This document shows, piece after piece, positions 16,976-25,041 of a stretch of DNA of 64,000 nt; positions within the stretch are counted from its first letter, which is position 1; every line of letters starts with the position of its first letter. Location: contig JAETSR010000001.1 in assembly GCA_021769555.1 (NCBI GenBank), positions 1 through 64,000 of the forward strand, in the 5' to 3' direction. This stretch comes from Clostridiaceae bacterium. GTDB lineage: Bacteria > Bacillota > Clostridia > Oscillospirales > Acutalibacteraceae. The notes beneath the pieces were generated by a model. It did not search any database and was not told the origin of the DNA. It worked only from the letters and a program-made list of their open reading frames with translations. Both the position numbers and the translations under genes were made by a program.

Positions 16976-17005
16976 ATTATAATAATTTTCCCGGCCCTTT
17001 GTCAA
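16976..17005 (-). promoter_or_regulatory. promoter of the antitoxin-toxin pair
   Basis: Minus-strand TTGACA (17000-17005) and TATAAT (16976-16981) with an 18-bp spacer. The -10 lies in a TTATTATAATAA palindrome, a possible operator for autoregulation. Confidence 0.65.
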
Positions 17006-17012
17006 GCCCTCA

Positions 17013-17051
17013 AAAACGCGTCCCCAGAGCTCTGCCCCAGGGACGCGTTTT
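17013..17051. terminator. bidirectional terminator after the YbjQ-family gene
   Basis: A 12-bp perfect stem (AAAACGCGTCCC / GGGACGCGTTTT) with a 15-nt loop lies 10 nt beyond the stop of the minus-strand gene. A/T ends flank both sides. Confidence 0.88.
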
Positions 17052-17061
17052 ATTCACGAGC

Positions 17062-17376
17062 TTACCGCACGTACTTAACCGCCGTGCCGCAGACCATCAC
17101 CTCGGCCGCCCCGGCTGTCACTGCCGCCGACGAGAACCGCACGGAAACTATGGCGTCGGCCCCCATCTGCTGGGCCTGGGCTATCATACGCTGGATGGCG
17201 ATGTTCCTCGCCTCGTCCATCATCTTGGTGTAGGATTTCAGCTCGCCGCCCACTAAGCCCTTGAAGCCCTGGCCGATATCCTTGCCGATATTTTTGGACT
17301 GGATGGTGCTGCCCATTACTATGCCCAGGGCCTGGATGGGCTGGCCGGGGATGTCGTTGGTGTTTACTATGAACAT
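17062..17376 (-). CDS. YbjQ/UPF0145 family protein
   Basis: 104 residues, the full family length. The pattern GIVMGSTIQSKNIGKDIGQGFKGLVGGEL, then ARNIAIQRMIAQAQQMGADAIVSVRF and CGTAVKY, is typical. The family forms pentameric rings and is annotated as a putative heavy-metal-binding domain, with no settled function. AAGGAGG precedes the ATG. Confidence 0.9.
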   Translation of the reverse strand: MFIVNTNDIPGQPIQALGIVMGSTIQSKNIGKDIGQGFKGLVGGELKSYTKMMDEARNIAIQRMIAQAQQMGADAIVSVRFSSAAVTAGAAEVMVCGTAVKYVR

Positions 17377-17395
17377 GGTTTTTGCCTCCTTGATA

Positions 17396-17437
17396 TTGGT
17401 GTGATATCATTATAGTATTAAACCTTGGGCTTGTCAA
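17396..17437 (-). promoter_or_regulatory. promoter and shared leader of the YbjQ-family gene
   Basis: Minus-strand TTGACA (17432-17437) and TATAAT (17409-17414) with a 17-bp spacer. The next bases, TATAATGATATCACACCAA, match the antitoxin leader at 16963-16981 in 18 of 19 positions. Confidence 0.75.
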
Positions 17438-17452
17438 GTGGTTTGCGCAAAA

Positions 17453-17800
17453 TCATTCCTGTCGATTTTTTAGGATTATGGCGGCGAGTGTTTTTGCTTT
17501 TTCGATTTCTTCAGGGCTTGCCGTCAGGTCTTCTATTTTGTCAAATAAATAGTTTGCCGGATAGTTTGATATGCAGAATTTCGGGTTTTTATCTATGAGT
17601 TCGGGCATGTCTGCATAGTATACCAGTTCTTGTATCTGCTTGGATTTCGGAACGCGTGTTTTCATTTCAGAGTATTCGTGTGTTGTGTAATCGGTTTCGG
17701 ATGAGTTTTCCATTAGCTGTATGAGCTTGTATTCCATGTCTGCTGGATAAAAAAAGTATGTTTTAAAGGGCAGCTTTCTTGCTTTGTCGAGTGTTACCAT
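17453..17800 (-). CDS. uncharacterised small cytoplasmic protein
   Basis: 115 residues from the ATG at 17800, with AAAGGA upstream at rather long spacing; a longer frame begins at 17827. It is lysine- and glutamate-rich with no membrane segment, and its base composition is AT-richer than its neighbours. I do not recognise a domain. It lies between the YbjQ-family gene and the uracil permease terminator with no obvious partner, so it may be a recent acquisition. Confidence 0.5.
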   Translation of the reverse strand: MVTLDKARKLPFKTYFFYPADMEYKLIQLMENSSETDYTTHEYSEMKTRVPKSKQIQELVYYADMPELIDKNPKFCISNYPANYLFDKIEDLTASPEEIEKAKTLAAIILKNRQE

Positions 17801-17879
17801 ACTGCTTGATTTCCTTTCGGCTTGCAAAAAATTTCTGTGTGCTTAGAATATCGTTTTTGTTCTTAGTTTTTAGTAGAAA

Positions 17880-17913
17880 CAGAGAACCTTCCGATTTTCC
17901 GGGAGGTTCTCTG
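17880..17913. terminator. terminator between uracil permease and the small protein gene
   Basis: A 13-bp stem (CAGAGAACCTTCC / GGGAGGTTCTCTG, one G-U) with an 8-nt loop. TTT follows on both strands, so it may serve uraA. Confidence 0.8.
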
Positions 17914-17971
17914 TTTACTTTAAAGGTGCATGATACTGACTCCGCTGGTGGAGCCAGATATACCGCGCAAT

Positions 17972-19390
17972 TTATTTCTTCGCCTTGCGCTCCGGCACGA
18001 CCTCGGCCTTGTCCACCGAGTGTGCCACCATCCCGGGCTCCTGGGGCTCAATCTCGGGTATCACCAGGTTCATGATTATGCCCACGATTATTCCCAGGCC
18101 GATATTCGTAAAGTTGAATGTGGCGTTGCCGATGACCGCCCCGCCGATGGCCAGCACCAGCATGACTGCCGCTATGCAGAGGTTCCGGTTTTTGGTGAAG
18201 TCCACGTGGTTCTCCACAAGGGTGCGCAGGCCCACGGAGGCTATCATGCCGTAGAGCACTATGCACGCCCCGCCCAGCACGCAGTTCGGGACAGACTGGA
18301 TAACGCCGATGGCCTTGCCGAAGAAGCTCACAACGATTGCTATGAGCGCCGCTATCCTGAGGGACGCCGGGTTATAGTTGCCGGTTGCGGCTAAAACGGC
18401 GGTGTTCTCGCTGTAGGTGGTATTGGGAGGGCCGCCCACAAGGCCGGCGAAGACTGTGGCCAGGCCGTCGCCCAGCATGGTGCGGTGGAGGCCCGGGTCC
18501 TTTGTAAAATCCTTGCCAACTACCGCGCCGTTGGCGTACACGTCGCCCACATGCTCCACGCAGGTGACGATGGCGATGGGGGCTATCATGCCGATGGCGG
18601 TGATGTTGAAGCTGGGCAGGACGAAGTGGGGGGCCTGTATCCAGTTGTAGTCGGCGATGACCCCGGTGTTCATAAGCGCCGCCGGGGCAAGGCCGGTCTT
18701 GGTGACGATGAGGGACAGTACGTAGCCGCCCACCAGGGCAATGACGATGGAGCTCATCTTCACCATGCCCCTAAAGCAGCTTGACAGCACCACGGCGGTG
18801 AGGCAGACGATGGCCGCCAGCACCCAGGCCCAGACATATGTGGGCATATCGTAGCCCTCGCCGAAGATGGGCAGGGCGTTTCCGTCCGGGCCGTACTGGG
18901 TCTGGATATTGCTGATGGCAGAGGAGGCCAGGTTCAGGCCGATGAGCGTTATGCCCACCCCGCGCACCACCGGGGGGAAGAGCTTGTCAATAAGGCCCTT
19001 GCCGCAGAACCTTATCACCAGGGACAGCAGAAGGTAGAAAGCGCCCGCGGCGATTATGCCGCCCATAGCCGCCGAGACCTGCTCATCATAGGTCGCCCCG
19101 AAGCTGGAATTGCCTATCACCCCGCAGAGGGCCGAGATAAAGGCGAAGGAGCTGCCCAGGAAGGTGGGCATGCGCCCGCCGGTGCACAGGTGGAAGATAA
19201 GCGTGCCCACGCCCGCGCAGAACAGGGCCACCCCCACGTCCAGCCCGGTGAGCAGCGGCACCAGTATGGTAGCGCAGCTCATGGCAAAGGCGTGCTGGAA
19301 CCCCAGCGCCAGCGCCTTCTTTGCGCCCAGCTTCTCGTATTCCTCCGAGCGGGGGAACAGCAGGCGGTTGAGCTTAGATAGAATTTCCAT
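17972..19390 (-). CDS. uraA: uracil permease (NCS2 family)
   Basis: 472 residues with about 14 hydrophobic segments. The NCS2 signatures are present: the [11 protein letters not shown] segment and [14 protein letters not shown], both in the substrate-binding half. It imports uracil with protons across the cytoplasmic membrane; xanthine or other bases are less likely for this subgroup. AGGAGG lies 9 nt upstream. The leader between promoter and gene is about 40 nt, too short for a PyrR-type attenuator. Confidence 0.92.
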   Translation of the reverse strand: MEILSKLNRLLFPRSEEYEKLGAKKALALGFQHAFAMSCATILVPLLTGLDVGVALFCAGVGTLIFHLCTGGRMPTFLGSSFAFISALCGVIGNSSFGATYDEQVSAAMGGIIAAGAFYLLLSLVIRFCGKGLIDKLFPPVVRGVGITLIGLNLASSAISNIQTQYGPDGNALPIFGEGYDMPTYVWAWVLAAIVCLTAVVLSSCFRGMVKMSSIVIALVGGYVLSLIVTKTGLAPAALMNTGVIADYNWIQAPHFVLPSFNITAIGMIAPIAIVTCVEHVGDVYANGAVVGKDFTKDPGLHRTMLGDGLATVFAGLVGGPPNTTYSENTAVLAATGNYNPASLRIAALIAIVVSFFGKAIGVIQSVPNCVLGGACIVLYGMIASVGLRTLVENHVDFTKNRNLCIAAVMLVLAIGGAVIGNATFNFTNIGLGIIVGIIMNLVIPEIEPQEPGMVAHSVDKAEVVPERKAKK

Positions 19391-19432
19391 TTTGTTGACC
19401 TCCTCTTTTTTTATAAGAGCTTAAACGGCCTA

Positions 19433-19461
19433 ATTGTAGCAGAGCGGGGGAGGTTTGTCAA
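19433..19461 (-). promoter_or_regulatory. promoter of uraA
   Basis: Minus-strand TTGACA (19456-19461) and TACAAT (19433-19438), 17-bp spacer. It is divergent from the PBECR2-like gene promoter. Confidence 0.8.
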
Positions 19462-19492
19462 TGATATTAACGAAATATGGGGAAATTTCTGG

Positions 19493-19522
19493 TTTACATG
19501 GGGGAAGGGGAGCTGGTATAAT
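19493..19522 (+). promoter_or_regulatory. promoter of the PBECR2-like nuclease gene
   Basis: TTTACA (19493-19498) and TATAAT (19517-19522) with an 18-bp spacer. The leader is about 20 nt and includes a GAGGGGGG ribosome site. Confidence 0.7.
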
Positions 19523-19545
19523 GGGAGGGTGAGGGGGGGACGGCG

Positions 19546-19926
19546 TTGCGGTATGTGGGGAAGATTGACAGGGAGATATATTATTGTATATCAGATAATA
19601 TTATTACAGACGAAGTGATTATTACTGACGAGAGAATACAGCATATTATCGACCGGCGGGGGAAGGAGTTCTATGAAGCCTACAGTCCGGACTTTGGAAA
19701 TATTTTAGCTGACCCTGATTATGTTTTTGCTGATGCTCGTCCCAACACGGCACTTGCTTGCAAGACCCTGAATCGAGATGGGGCGGCTGTAAACCTGGTT
19801 GTGCGTTTTGCAGTTGAGAGTGACGACTCACAGTATAAGAACTCTATCATAACTGCCATAAAAGAGAATGGGAAGCGCTTTGCACAGCGTATAAGAAATA
19901 ATGTGCCTCTTTACAAAAAAGAATGA
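19546..19926 (+). CDS. PBECR2-like nuclease-domain protein
   Basis: 126 residues from a TTG start with GAGGGGGG 6 nt upstream. The sequence, starting RYVGKIDREIYYCISDN and continuing ITDEVIITDERIQHI and ADPDYVFADARPNTALACK, matches my recollection of the PBECR2 domain (Barnase/EndoU/colicin E5-D/RelE superfamily). That domain is often found at the C-terminus of phage head proteins in Firmicutes. Here it stands alone as a whole gene with its own promoter. It is directly followed by a structured RNA unit. Nuclease activity is inferred from family only. Confidence 0.65.
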   Translation: MRYVGKIDREIYYCISDNIITDEVIITDERIQHIIDRRGKEFYEAYSPDFGNILADPDYVFADARPNTALACKTLNRDGAAVNLVVRFAVESDDSQYKNSIITAIKENGKRFAQRIRNNVPLYKKE

Positions 19927-19938
19927 TTATGCTATAAT
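19910..19938 (+). promoter_or_regulatory. promoter of structured RNA 2
   Basis: TTTACA (19910-19915) overlaps the last codons of the nuclease gene. TATAAT is at 19933-19938 with a 17-bp spacer, and transcription should start near 19945. Confidence 0.75.
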
Positions 19939-19944
19939 AAGCGT

Positions 19945-20090
19945 AGAATAAGGATGGGCTTTGAGGTGGTAAAATTCGTAGCGGCCACACGCCGATGGTA
20001 TGACAAGGGGGAATCCCCTGAGAGATGCAGGAGGATGCTACGCCTGCCAAAGCCCAGCCCGCGGGGGCCGTGTGTTCACGGTCCCCTTCC
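19945..20090 (+). ncRNA. structured small RNA, unknown family (RNA 2)
   Basis: About 145 nt between its own promoter and a terminator hairpin. The closing stem is GGGCUUUG (from about 19955) with CAAAGCCC (to about 20055). An inner stem pairs CGUAGC with GCUACG. Inside are a GGC-CACAC-GCC hairpin and a longer hairpin AUCCCCUG / CAGGAGGAU with one bulge and the loop AGAGAUG. This is a three-way junction, like a riboswitch or small regulatory RNA. It is not TPP, SRP, 6S or cobalamin by motif. htpG downstream has its own promoter, so RNA 2 looks independent. Confidence 0.55.
20063..20086 (+). terminator. terminator hairpin of RNA 2
   Basis: A 10-bp stem (GGGGGCCGTG with CACGGTCCCC, one G-T) and a TGTT loop. 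The T-run is short (TTCCTT). Confidence 0.7.
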
Positions 20091-20120
20091 TTATGCCCGA
20101 ATTTCCTCCCCCCAACCGTC

Positions 20121-20148
20121 TTGAACTTTGCGAAAATTGTGCTATAAT
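20121..20148 (+). promoter_or_regulatory. promoter of htpG
   Basis: TTGAAC (20121-20126) and TATAAT (20143-20148) with a 16-bp spacer, 43 bp before the ATG. No CIRCE-like inverted repeat is visible. Confidence 0.7.
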
Positions 20149-20191
20149 ATAAAGATATCAAGTATTTAAGTGAAAGGAAGTCTTTTTAGCT

Positions 20192-22087
20192 ATGGCAATG
20201 AAGGAATTTCAGGCTGAATCGAAGCGTTTGATGGATTTGATGATTAACTCCATCTATACCCATAAGGAGATTTTCCTCAGGGAGCTTATCTCCAACGCCA
20301 GCGACGCCATTGACAAGCTCTATTATAAGAGCGTCAGCGAGGGGGTCACGGGACTTAACCGGGAGGATTTCTTTATCCGCATTGAGGCCGACAGGGAGGG
20401 GCGCACCCTCAGGATAACCGACAACGGCATTGGCATGACCGCCGAGGAGCTGGACAATAACCTGGGCGTTATCGCAAAGAGCGGCTCTTTACAGTTCAAG
20501 AGCGAGAACGAGAAGGGCGGCGCGGATGTGGACATTATCGGGCAGTTTGGCGTTGGGTTCTACTCGGCGTTTATGGTGAGCTCGAAGGTGGTTGTGGAGA
20601 CAAAGGCATTTGGAGCAGAGAAGGGCGCCATGTGGGTGTCTGAGGGCCTTGAGGGCTATGAGATTTCGGACTGTGACTGGAACGAGCGGGGGACGCGAAT
20701 CACCCTAACAATAAAGCCCGACACCGAGGACGAGAACTACAGCGAGTTTTTGGACCAGTACAGGCTGAGCCATCTTGTGAAGCGGTACTCGGACTATATC
20801 CGCTATCCCATCAGGATGGAAATGCAGCGCTCACGGATGAAGGAGGGCACGGGCACTGACGGCAGGGAGCCCGAGTATGAGACCTACTTTGAGGAGGAGA
20901 CCCTCAACTCCATGGTGCCAATCTGGAAGAAGGCGAAGGCTGAGGTCACCGACGAGGAGCTGAACAATTTCTATAAGGAGAAATTCGGGGACTGGCAGGA
21001 CCCCCTGCGGGTGATACGCACCTCCACCGAGGGGGCGGCCACCTATACCGCCATGCTCTTTGTGCCAAAGACCGCGCCCTATAACTACTACACCCGGGAC
21101 TTTGAGAAGGGCCTGCAGCTGTACGCCAGCGGGGTGCTGATTATGGACAAGTGCGCGGACCTGCTGCCGGACTGCTTCAGCTTTGTGCGGGGCTTGGTTG
21201 ACTCCCAGGATTTGTCCCTGAACATTTCCCGGGAAATGCTTCAGCACGACAGGCAGCTCAAGCTCATTGCCGGAAGGCTTGAGAAGAAGATTGCAAGCGA
21301 GCTTAAATCAATGCTTCAGAACGACCGGGAGAAGTATGAGGAGTTCTGGAAGAGCTTTGGCTTACAGATAAAATACGGCATGTACGAGGGCTTTGGGGCC
21401 AAGAAGGACGAGCTGAAGGACCTGGTGCTGTTCACGTCTTCAAATGAAAAGAAGCTTGTGAGCTTGAAAGAGTACCGGGAGAGGATGAAGCCCGAGCAGG
21501 ACTGCATATACTATGGGTGCGGCGAGAGCGCACAGCGCATTTTGGCCCTGCCCCAGGCGGAGGCCCTTATGGGCAAGGGCTATGAGCTTTTGTGCCTGAC
21601 GGACGATGTGGATGAATTTGCTTTGAAGATGCTTGAGAAGTATGAGGAGAAGGAGTTCAAAAACATCACCGCCGAGGGCCTTGATTTGCAGAGCGACGAG
21701 GAGAAGGAGCACGTGAAGGAGCTGGCCGGCGAGAATAAGGAGCTCCTTGAGAAGATGGGCAAGGCTTTGGAGGGCAAGGTCAAGGAGGTCAAGCTGAACG
21801 CGGGGCTCGGGAGCCACCCGGCGGCCATGTCCACCCAGGGGGAGATTTCCTCGGAGATGGAGAAGGTGCTCAACAATATGCCCGCCGGGGAGAAGGTCAA
21901 GGCCCAGAGGGTGCTTGAGCTGAACCCGGAGCACCCTGTGTTCAGTAAGCTTCGGGAGATACAGGAGGACGGGGAGCGGCTGGGCCTTTATGCCAAGGTG
22001 CTCTACGGCCAGGCGCTGCTGGTGGAGGGCACGCCGCTGGAGGACCCGGCGGAGTTTGCAAGGCAGATATCCGCTATAATAATATAA
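20192..22087 (+). CDS. htpG: HtpG, Hsp90 molecular chaperone
   Basis: 631 residues, normal for bacterial Hsp90. The N-terminal GHKL ATPase domain shows LRELISNASDAIDKL (Asn and Asp in the ATP site), the DNGIGM motif and GQFGVGFYSAFMV. The middle domain carries the catalytic Arg region (NISREMLQHDRQL). The C-terminal dimerisation part follows to about 625. It is an ATP-dependent cytoplasmic chaperone. The CPBP protease gene follows after 36 nt. Confidence 0.96.
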   Translation: MAMKEFQAESKRLMDLMINSIYTHKEIFLRELISNASDAIDKLYYKSVSEGVTGLNREDFFIRIEADREGRTLRITDNGIGMTAEELDNNLGVIAKSGSLQFKSENEKGGADVDIIGQFGVGFYSAFMVSSKVVVETKAFGAEKGAMWVSEGLEGYEISDCDWNERGTRITLTIKPDTEDENYSEFLDQYRLSHLVKRYSDYIRYPIRMEMQRSRMKEGTGTDGREPEYETYFEEETLNSMVPIWKKAKAEVTDEELNNFYKEKFGDWQDPLRVIRTSTEGAATYTAMLFVPKTAPYNYYTRDFEKGLQLYASGVLIMDKCADLLPDCFSFVRGLVDSQDLSLNISREMLQHDRQLKLIAGRLEKKIASELKSMLQNDREKYEEFWKSFGLQIKYGMYEGFGAKKDELKDLVLFTSSNEKKLVSLKEYRERMKPEQDCIYYGCGESAQRILALPQAEALMGKGYELLCLTDDVDEFALKMLEKYEEKEFKNITAEGLDLQSDEEKEHVKELAGENKELLEKMGKALEGKVKEVKLNAGLGSHPAAMSTQGEISSEMEKVLNNMPAGEKVKAQRVLELNPEHPVFSKLREIQEDGERLGLYAKVLYGQALLVEGTPLEDPAEFARQISAIII

Positions 22088-22123
22088 AAATTGCTTTGAT
22101 ATATTGAGCCGAAAGGAGCCGGT

Positions 22124-23260
22124 ATGAACCAGGCAAATTACCCAAGTTTCCAAAACTATCCGGAAAATCAGAACCAGGGGGGATTTCCGGCCCAGGCTGT
22201 GCAGCAGGCGCAGCCAAGCTTTCAGTACCCCCCGGTATACTACCCCGCGCCAATGCCTGCGGCGCAGGCGCCGGCCTTCGCCGTAAAGCGGAAGGACCCC
22301 AGGAAGTCCGGGGCCCTGGGGACGCTGAACGCCATGGGGCTGCTGATGGTAGCCCAGACCGCCCTGAGCTTTCTTCTGGGGATGGCTGTGCAGATGGCCT
22401 GCATGGGGCTGGGGGTGGACCTGGAGGGTGACTCCCTTGCTATGGTTATGCTTTCCATAGGGCTCTCACCCATCTGCACGGCCGCGCCGCCCCTTGTCTA
22501 TATGCTGGCGGGGCGCAAGGACTGGAACTTCCATCTCCGCTTTGAGAAATGCAGCTTCATCGGCTGTGTGCTGATGATAATCGCGGGGCTGGGGGTCTGC
22601 ATGGCGGCGAATTTCCCGGCGGCTGTGGTAAAGGAGCTGCTGGAGGATTTGGGCGCGAGGGAGCTTGACAGCGTCCTGGGCCAGGGGGGAGGATGGTTCA
22701 GCTTTGCGGCAGAGTTTTTGGGCGTTGCCGTGATGGTGCCCATGCTTGAGGAGTTTGCATTCCGGGGGGTGATACTCTCGGGGCTGAGAAGGTTCGGCAC
22801 AGGCTTTGCCATAGGGGCCTCGGCGGTGATATTCGGCATGGCCCATATGCAGCTCTCAAGCGTTGTGTTCGCCACAATAGCCGGGGCCGCCATGGGCCTG
22901 GCATATGTCATCACCGGGAACCTCTGGGTGAGCGTGTGCATACACGGGCTGAATAACGGCATTGCGGTTATTGAGAGCTATTACTACCTGTTCATGGGCT
23001 GGGGCGAGTCTAAACAGCAGCTGCTGGCTGGGGCCACAATGCTTATTGCCTGCGCCCTGGGGATGACAGCGCTGGTGCTGTTGATAGTGCTGAGAAGGAG
23101 GCTTTTCCCGAAGAAGGAGCCCATGGTCCCGGCGGACGGAGTGCTGTACGCGCCGCTGGGGGCGGGGGAGTCCATAGTGACGATGATGAAATCGGTGGTG
23201 CTCTGGGCCATAGTTGCGATGGTGGCGGTGGAGACGCTTATGCTGTTTATCATATTCTGA
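22124..23260 (+). CDS. CPBP family intramembrane metalloprotease
   Basis: 378 residues. A Pro/Gln/Tyr-rich cytoplasmic N-terminus (1-55) precedes about eight membrane helices. The CAAX-protease/bacteriocin-processing motifs are MLEEFAFRGVI (EExxxR), FGMAHMQ, and the late His in VCIHGLNNG. Such proteases process peptides or confer bacteriocin immunity; the target is unknown. GAAAGGAG precedes the ATG. tadA follows in 7 nt, probably the same transcript. Confidence 0.88.
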   Translation: MNQANYPSFQNYPENQNQGGFPAQAVQQAQPSFQYPPVYYPAPMPAAQAPAFAVKRKDPRKSGALGTLNAMGLLMVAQTALSFLLGMAVQMACMGLGVDLEGDSLAMVMLSIGLSPICTAAPPLVYMLAGRKDWNFHLRFEKCSFIGCVLMIIAGLGVCMAANFPAAVVKELLEDLGARELDSVLGQGGGWFSFAAEFLGVAVMVPMLEEFAFRGVILSGLRRFGTGFAIGASAVIFGMAHMQLSSVVFATIAGAAMGLAYVITGNLWVSVCIHGLNNGIAVIESYYYLFMGWGESKQQLLAGATMLIACALGMTALVLLIVLRRRLFPKKEPMVPADGVLYAPLGAGESIVTMMKSVVLWAIVAMVAVETLMLFIIF

Positions 23261-23267
23261 GGGCAGG

Positions 23268-23708
23268 ATGGAGCTTGAGTTTCTGCCGGAGCGCCGGTTT
23301 ATGGAGAGGGCGCTTGAGCTGGCGAGAGAGGCCGGTGAAGCCGGTGAGGTGCCGGTGGGCGCGGTGATAGTGCGGGACGGCCGGGTGATAGGCGAGGGGC
23401 GGAACAGGCGGGAGAGCCTGGGGAGCGCCCTGGCCCACGCGGAGGTGGAGGCGATAGCCGGGGCCTGTGAGGCGCTGGGGAGCTGGCGGCTATCGGGGTG
23501 CCAGATGTATGTGACCCTTGAGCCCTGCCAGATGTGCGCGGGGGCGGCGAATAATGCCCGGGTGGAGCGGGTGGTTTTCGGGGCTGACAGTCCTGAGGCC
23601 GGGACGCTGAGAGTACCGGCCTACCGCGGCTTCATGGAGGAGGAGGCGCGGGCCGTCCTACGCGAGTTTTTTGAGGACGTCAGGAATTGCGCGGTCAAGG
23701 TGCGTTAG
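23268..23708 (+). CDS. tadA: tRNA-specific adenosine deaminase
   Basis: 146 residues from the ATG at 23268; a longer frame upstream overlaps the protease gene and has no ribosome site. The cytidine/deoxycytidylate deaminase fold shows the zinc motifs HAEVEA (His and catalytic Glu) and PCQMCAG. It converts A34 to inosine in tRNA-Arg(ACG). A short GCACC/GGTGC hairpin overlaps the stop codon. Confidence 0.92.
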   Translation: MELEFLPERRFMERALELAREAGEAGEVPVGAVIVRDGRVIGEGRNRRESLGSALAHAEVEAIAGACEALGSWRLSGCQMYVTLEPCQMCAGAANNARVERVVFGADSPEAGTLRVPAYRGFMEEEARAVLREFFEDVRNCAVKVR

Positions 23709-23714
23709 GCACCT

Positions 23715-23740
23715 TGCGGGGTTTGGGGCAGAGCCCCAGG
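23715..23740 (+). repeat. dispersed GC-rich repeat, copy 2
   Basis: 24 of 26 bases match the copy at 8522-8547. It again lies just after a stop codon. Confidence 0.55.
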
Positions 23741-23776
23741 GTCTTGCCGCAGGCAAAAAAATACTTAAAAAAACTT

Positions 23777-23802
23777 AGGGCTTTTTCGGAAGAAAAAGCC
23801 CT
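23777..23802. terminator. terminator after tadA
   Basis: A perfect 10-bp stem (AGGGCTTTTT / AAAAAGCCCT) with a 6-nt loop, upstream of the riboswitch promoter. The best T-run is on the minus strand. Confidence 0.65.
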
Positions 23803-23818
23803 ACTTTGCGTCTATAAC

Positions 23819-23847
23819 TTGACTTTTTATATCTCGTGTGATATATT
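23819..23847 (+). promoter_or_regulatory. promoter of the cobalamin riboswitch operon
   Basis: TTGACT (23819-23824) and TATATT (23842-23847) with a 17-bp spacer, directly upstream of the riboswitch aptamer. Confidence 0.75.
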
Positions 23848-23854
23848 TTTCACC

Positions 23855-24110
23855 GTTGGGACTCCGAGGTGTCTGTGGTACTGCCACAGCCGAACATAGG
23901 AACAAGGTTAAAATCCTTGGCGAACCCGTCGCCGTGATGACGGAGCCCGCGCCCCCCATAGCCGTACAGCTATCAGCTGTTCAGCAGGAGCGGCTATGAG
24001 GGAATGTCACTGAGAGGAAATCTCGGGAAGGCTGGGCGCGGGCGGTGAGGTCTAAGCCGGAAGACTTGCCCGGAGAGCCGCAGGGCAGCTGCGGTGTTCA
24101 GCGCGCCCTG
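23855..24110 (+). promoter_or_regulatory. cobalamin riboswitch
   Basis: The aptamer shows the core pattern of the adenosylcobalamin class: GGTTAAAATCC followed by GGCGAACCCGTCGCCGTGATGACGG-type arms, a peripheral hairpin (CATAGCCG ... CGGCTATG), GGAATGTCACTGAGA and CTCGGGAAGG. Near the 3' end is the B12 box variant AAGCCGGAAGACTTGCC (about 24055-24070). Downstream, CAGGGC and GCCCTG (about 24081-24110) can form an expression-platform stem 35 nt before the next ATG. Cobalamin should repress the genes that follow. Confidence 0.9.
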
Positions 24111-24145
24111 CCACCCTAAAATTACTTTTTAGGAGGCATTTTACT

Positions 24146-24544
24146 ATGCAAAAGAGAAGAATCGGAAGAAGAACGGCGGCGCTTTTGATGGCGCTAATGA
24201 TGTGCGCCACAGTGCTGACCGGGTGCAGCAAGGGCGGCGGCAGCGGCGAGAAGAAGACCGTCACCGTCACAGTGACCCATAAGGACGGCAGCACCAAGGA
24301 CTTCACCTATGAGACCACCGAGGAGATGCTGGGCGCGGTACTGGAGCAGGAGGGCCTTATCGCGGGGGAGGACTCCCAGTACGGCCTGTTCGTGAAGACT
24401 GTGGACGGCTACACCGTGAACGAGGGCAACCAGGAGTGGTGGAACCTGACGGTGGACGGCGAGTCGGCCATGACGGGCATCGACTCCACGCCCATTGAAG
24501 AAGGCAAGAGCTATGGGCTAGTGCTCACGGTGGGCTACGAATGA
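24146..24544 (+). CDS. DUF4430 lipoprotein, probable cobalamin/corrinoid-binding component
   Basis: 132 residues with a lipoprotein signal peptide (hydrophobic 12-24, lipobox LTGC with Cys27). A DUF4430/transcobalamin-like domain follows (TYETTEEMLGAVLEQEGLI, then NQEWWNLTVDGE and IDSTPIEEGKSYGLVL). Membrane-anchored outside the cell, it is a good candidate to capture cobalamin for the ECF S component encoded next, with which it overlaps by 4 nt (ATGA). Control by the riboswitch supports this role. Confidence 0.82.
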   Translation: MQKRRIGRRTAALLMALMMCATVLTGCSKGGGSGEKKTVTVTVTHKDGSTKDFTYETTEEMLGAVLEQEGLIAGEDSQYGLFVKTVDGYTVNEGNQEWWNLTVDGESAMTGIDSTPIEEGKSYGLVLTVGYE

Positions 24545-25041
24545 GGAAGCGCCTCTTGGGCATGTGCCTGATGGCCATGATGGGGGTGCTGCTCACGGCG
24601 GGGAAGGAGGTCATGGCCTTCCTGCCCAACTTCGAGCCTGTGACCCTGCTCATAGTGCTCTTCACACTCTGCTTCGGGCCGATGGCTCTGGGGGCAGTGG
24701 GCGTGTTCCTGCTGTTGGAGGGCCTGCTGTACGGCTTTGGGAGCTGGTGGGTGATGTACCTTTACATATGGCCCCTCTTGGCCGGGCTCACGTTGCTTTT
24801 CCGCTGGATGGACAGGGCGTGGCAGTGGGCGGTGTTCGCGGGGCTCTATGGACTAGCCTTCGGGACGCTCTGCTCGCTGACGTACCTGCCTGTGGGCGGG
24901 GTGCGGATGATGTTCGCCTGGATAGCGAGCGGGCTGCCCTTTGACTTTATGCACGCCGGCGGCAATTTCCTGCTTATGCTGCTGCTGTACCGTCCCCTTA
25001 GGGGGGCGCTGGAGAAGCTTAGGAGGGTGAGCGGACTATGA
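24541..25041 (+). CDS. ECF transporter S component, predicted for cobalamin
   Basis: 166 residues with five to six membrane helices and no ATPase domain, the size and hydropathy of ECF S components. Substrate specificity for cobalamin or a precursor is inferred from the upstream cobalamin riboswitch and the lipoprotein partner. The energising EcfA/EcfT module is not in the window and is presumably shared. It overlaps the VanZ-family gene by 4 nt. Confidence 0.72.
   Translation: MRKRLLGMCLMAMMGVLLTAGKEVMAFLPNFEPVTLLIVLFTLCFGPMALGAVGVFLLLEGLLYGFGSWWVMYLYIWPLLAGLTLLFRWMDRAWQWAVFAGLYGLAFGTLCSLTYLPVGGVRMMFAWIASGLPFDFMHAGGNFLLMLLLYRPLRGALEKLRRVSGL

Noticed and set aside
19945-20090. TPP riboswitch at RNA 2 because of a CTGAGAGATG stretch
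   Set aside because: The rest of the thiamine core (ACCTGAT...GGATAATACCAGCG) is absent and no thiamine gene follows.
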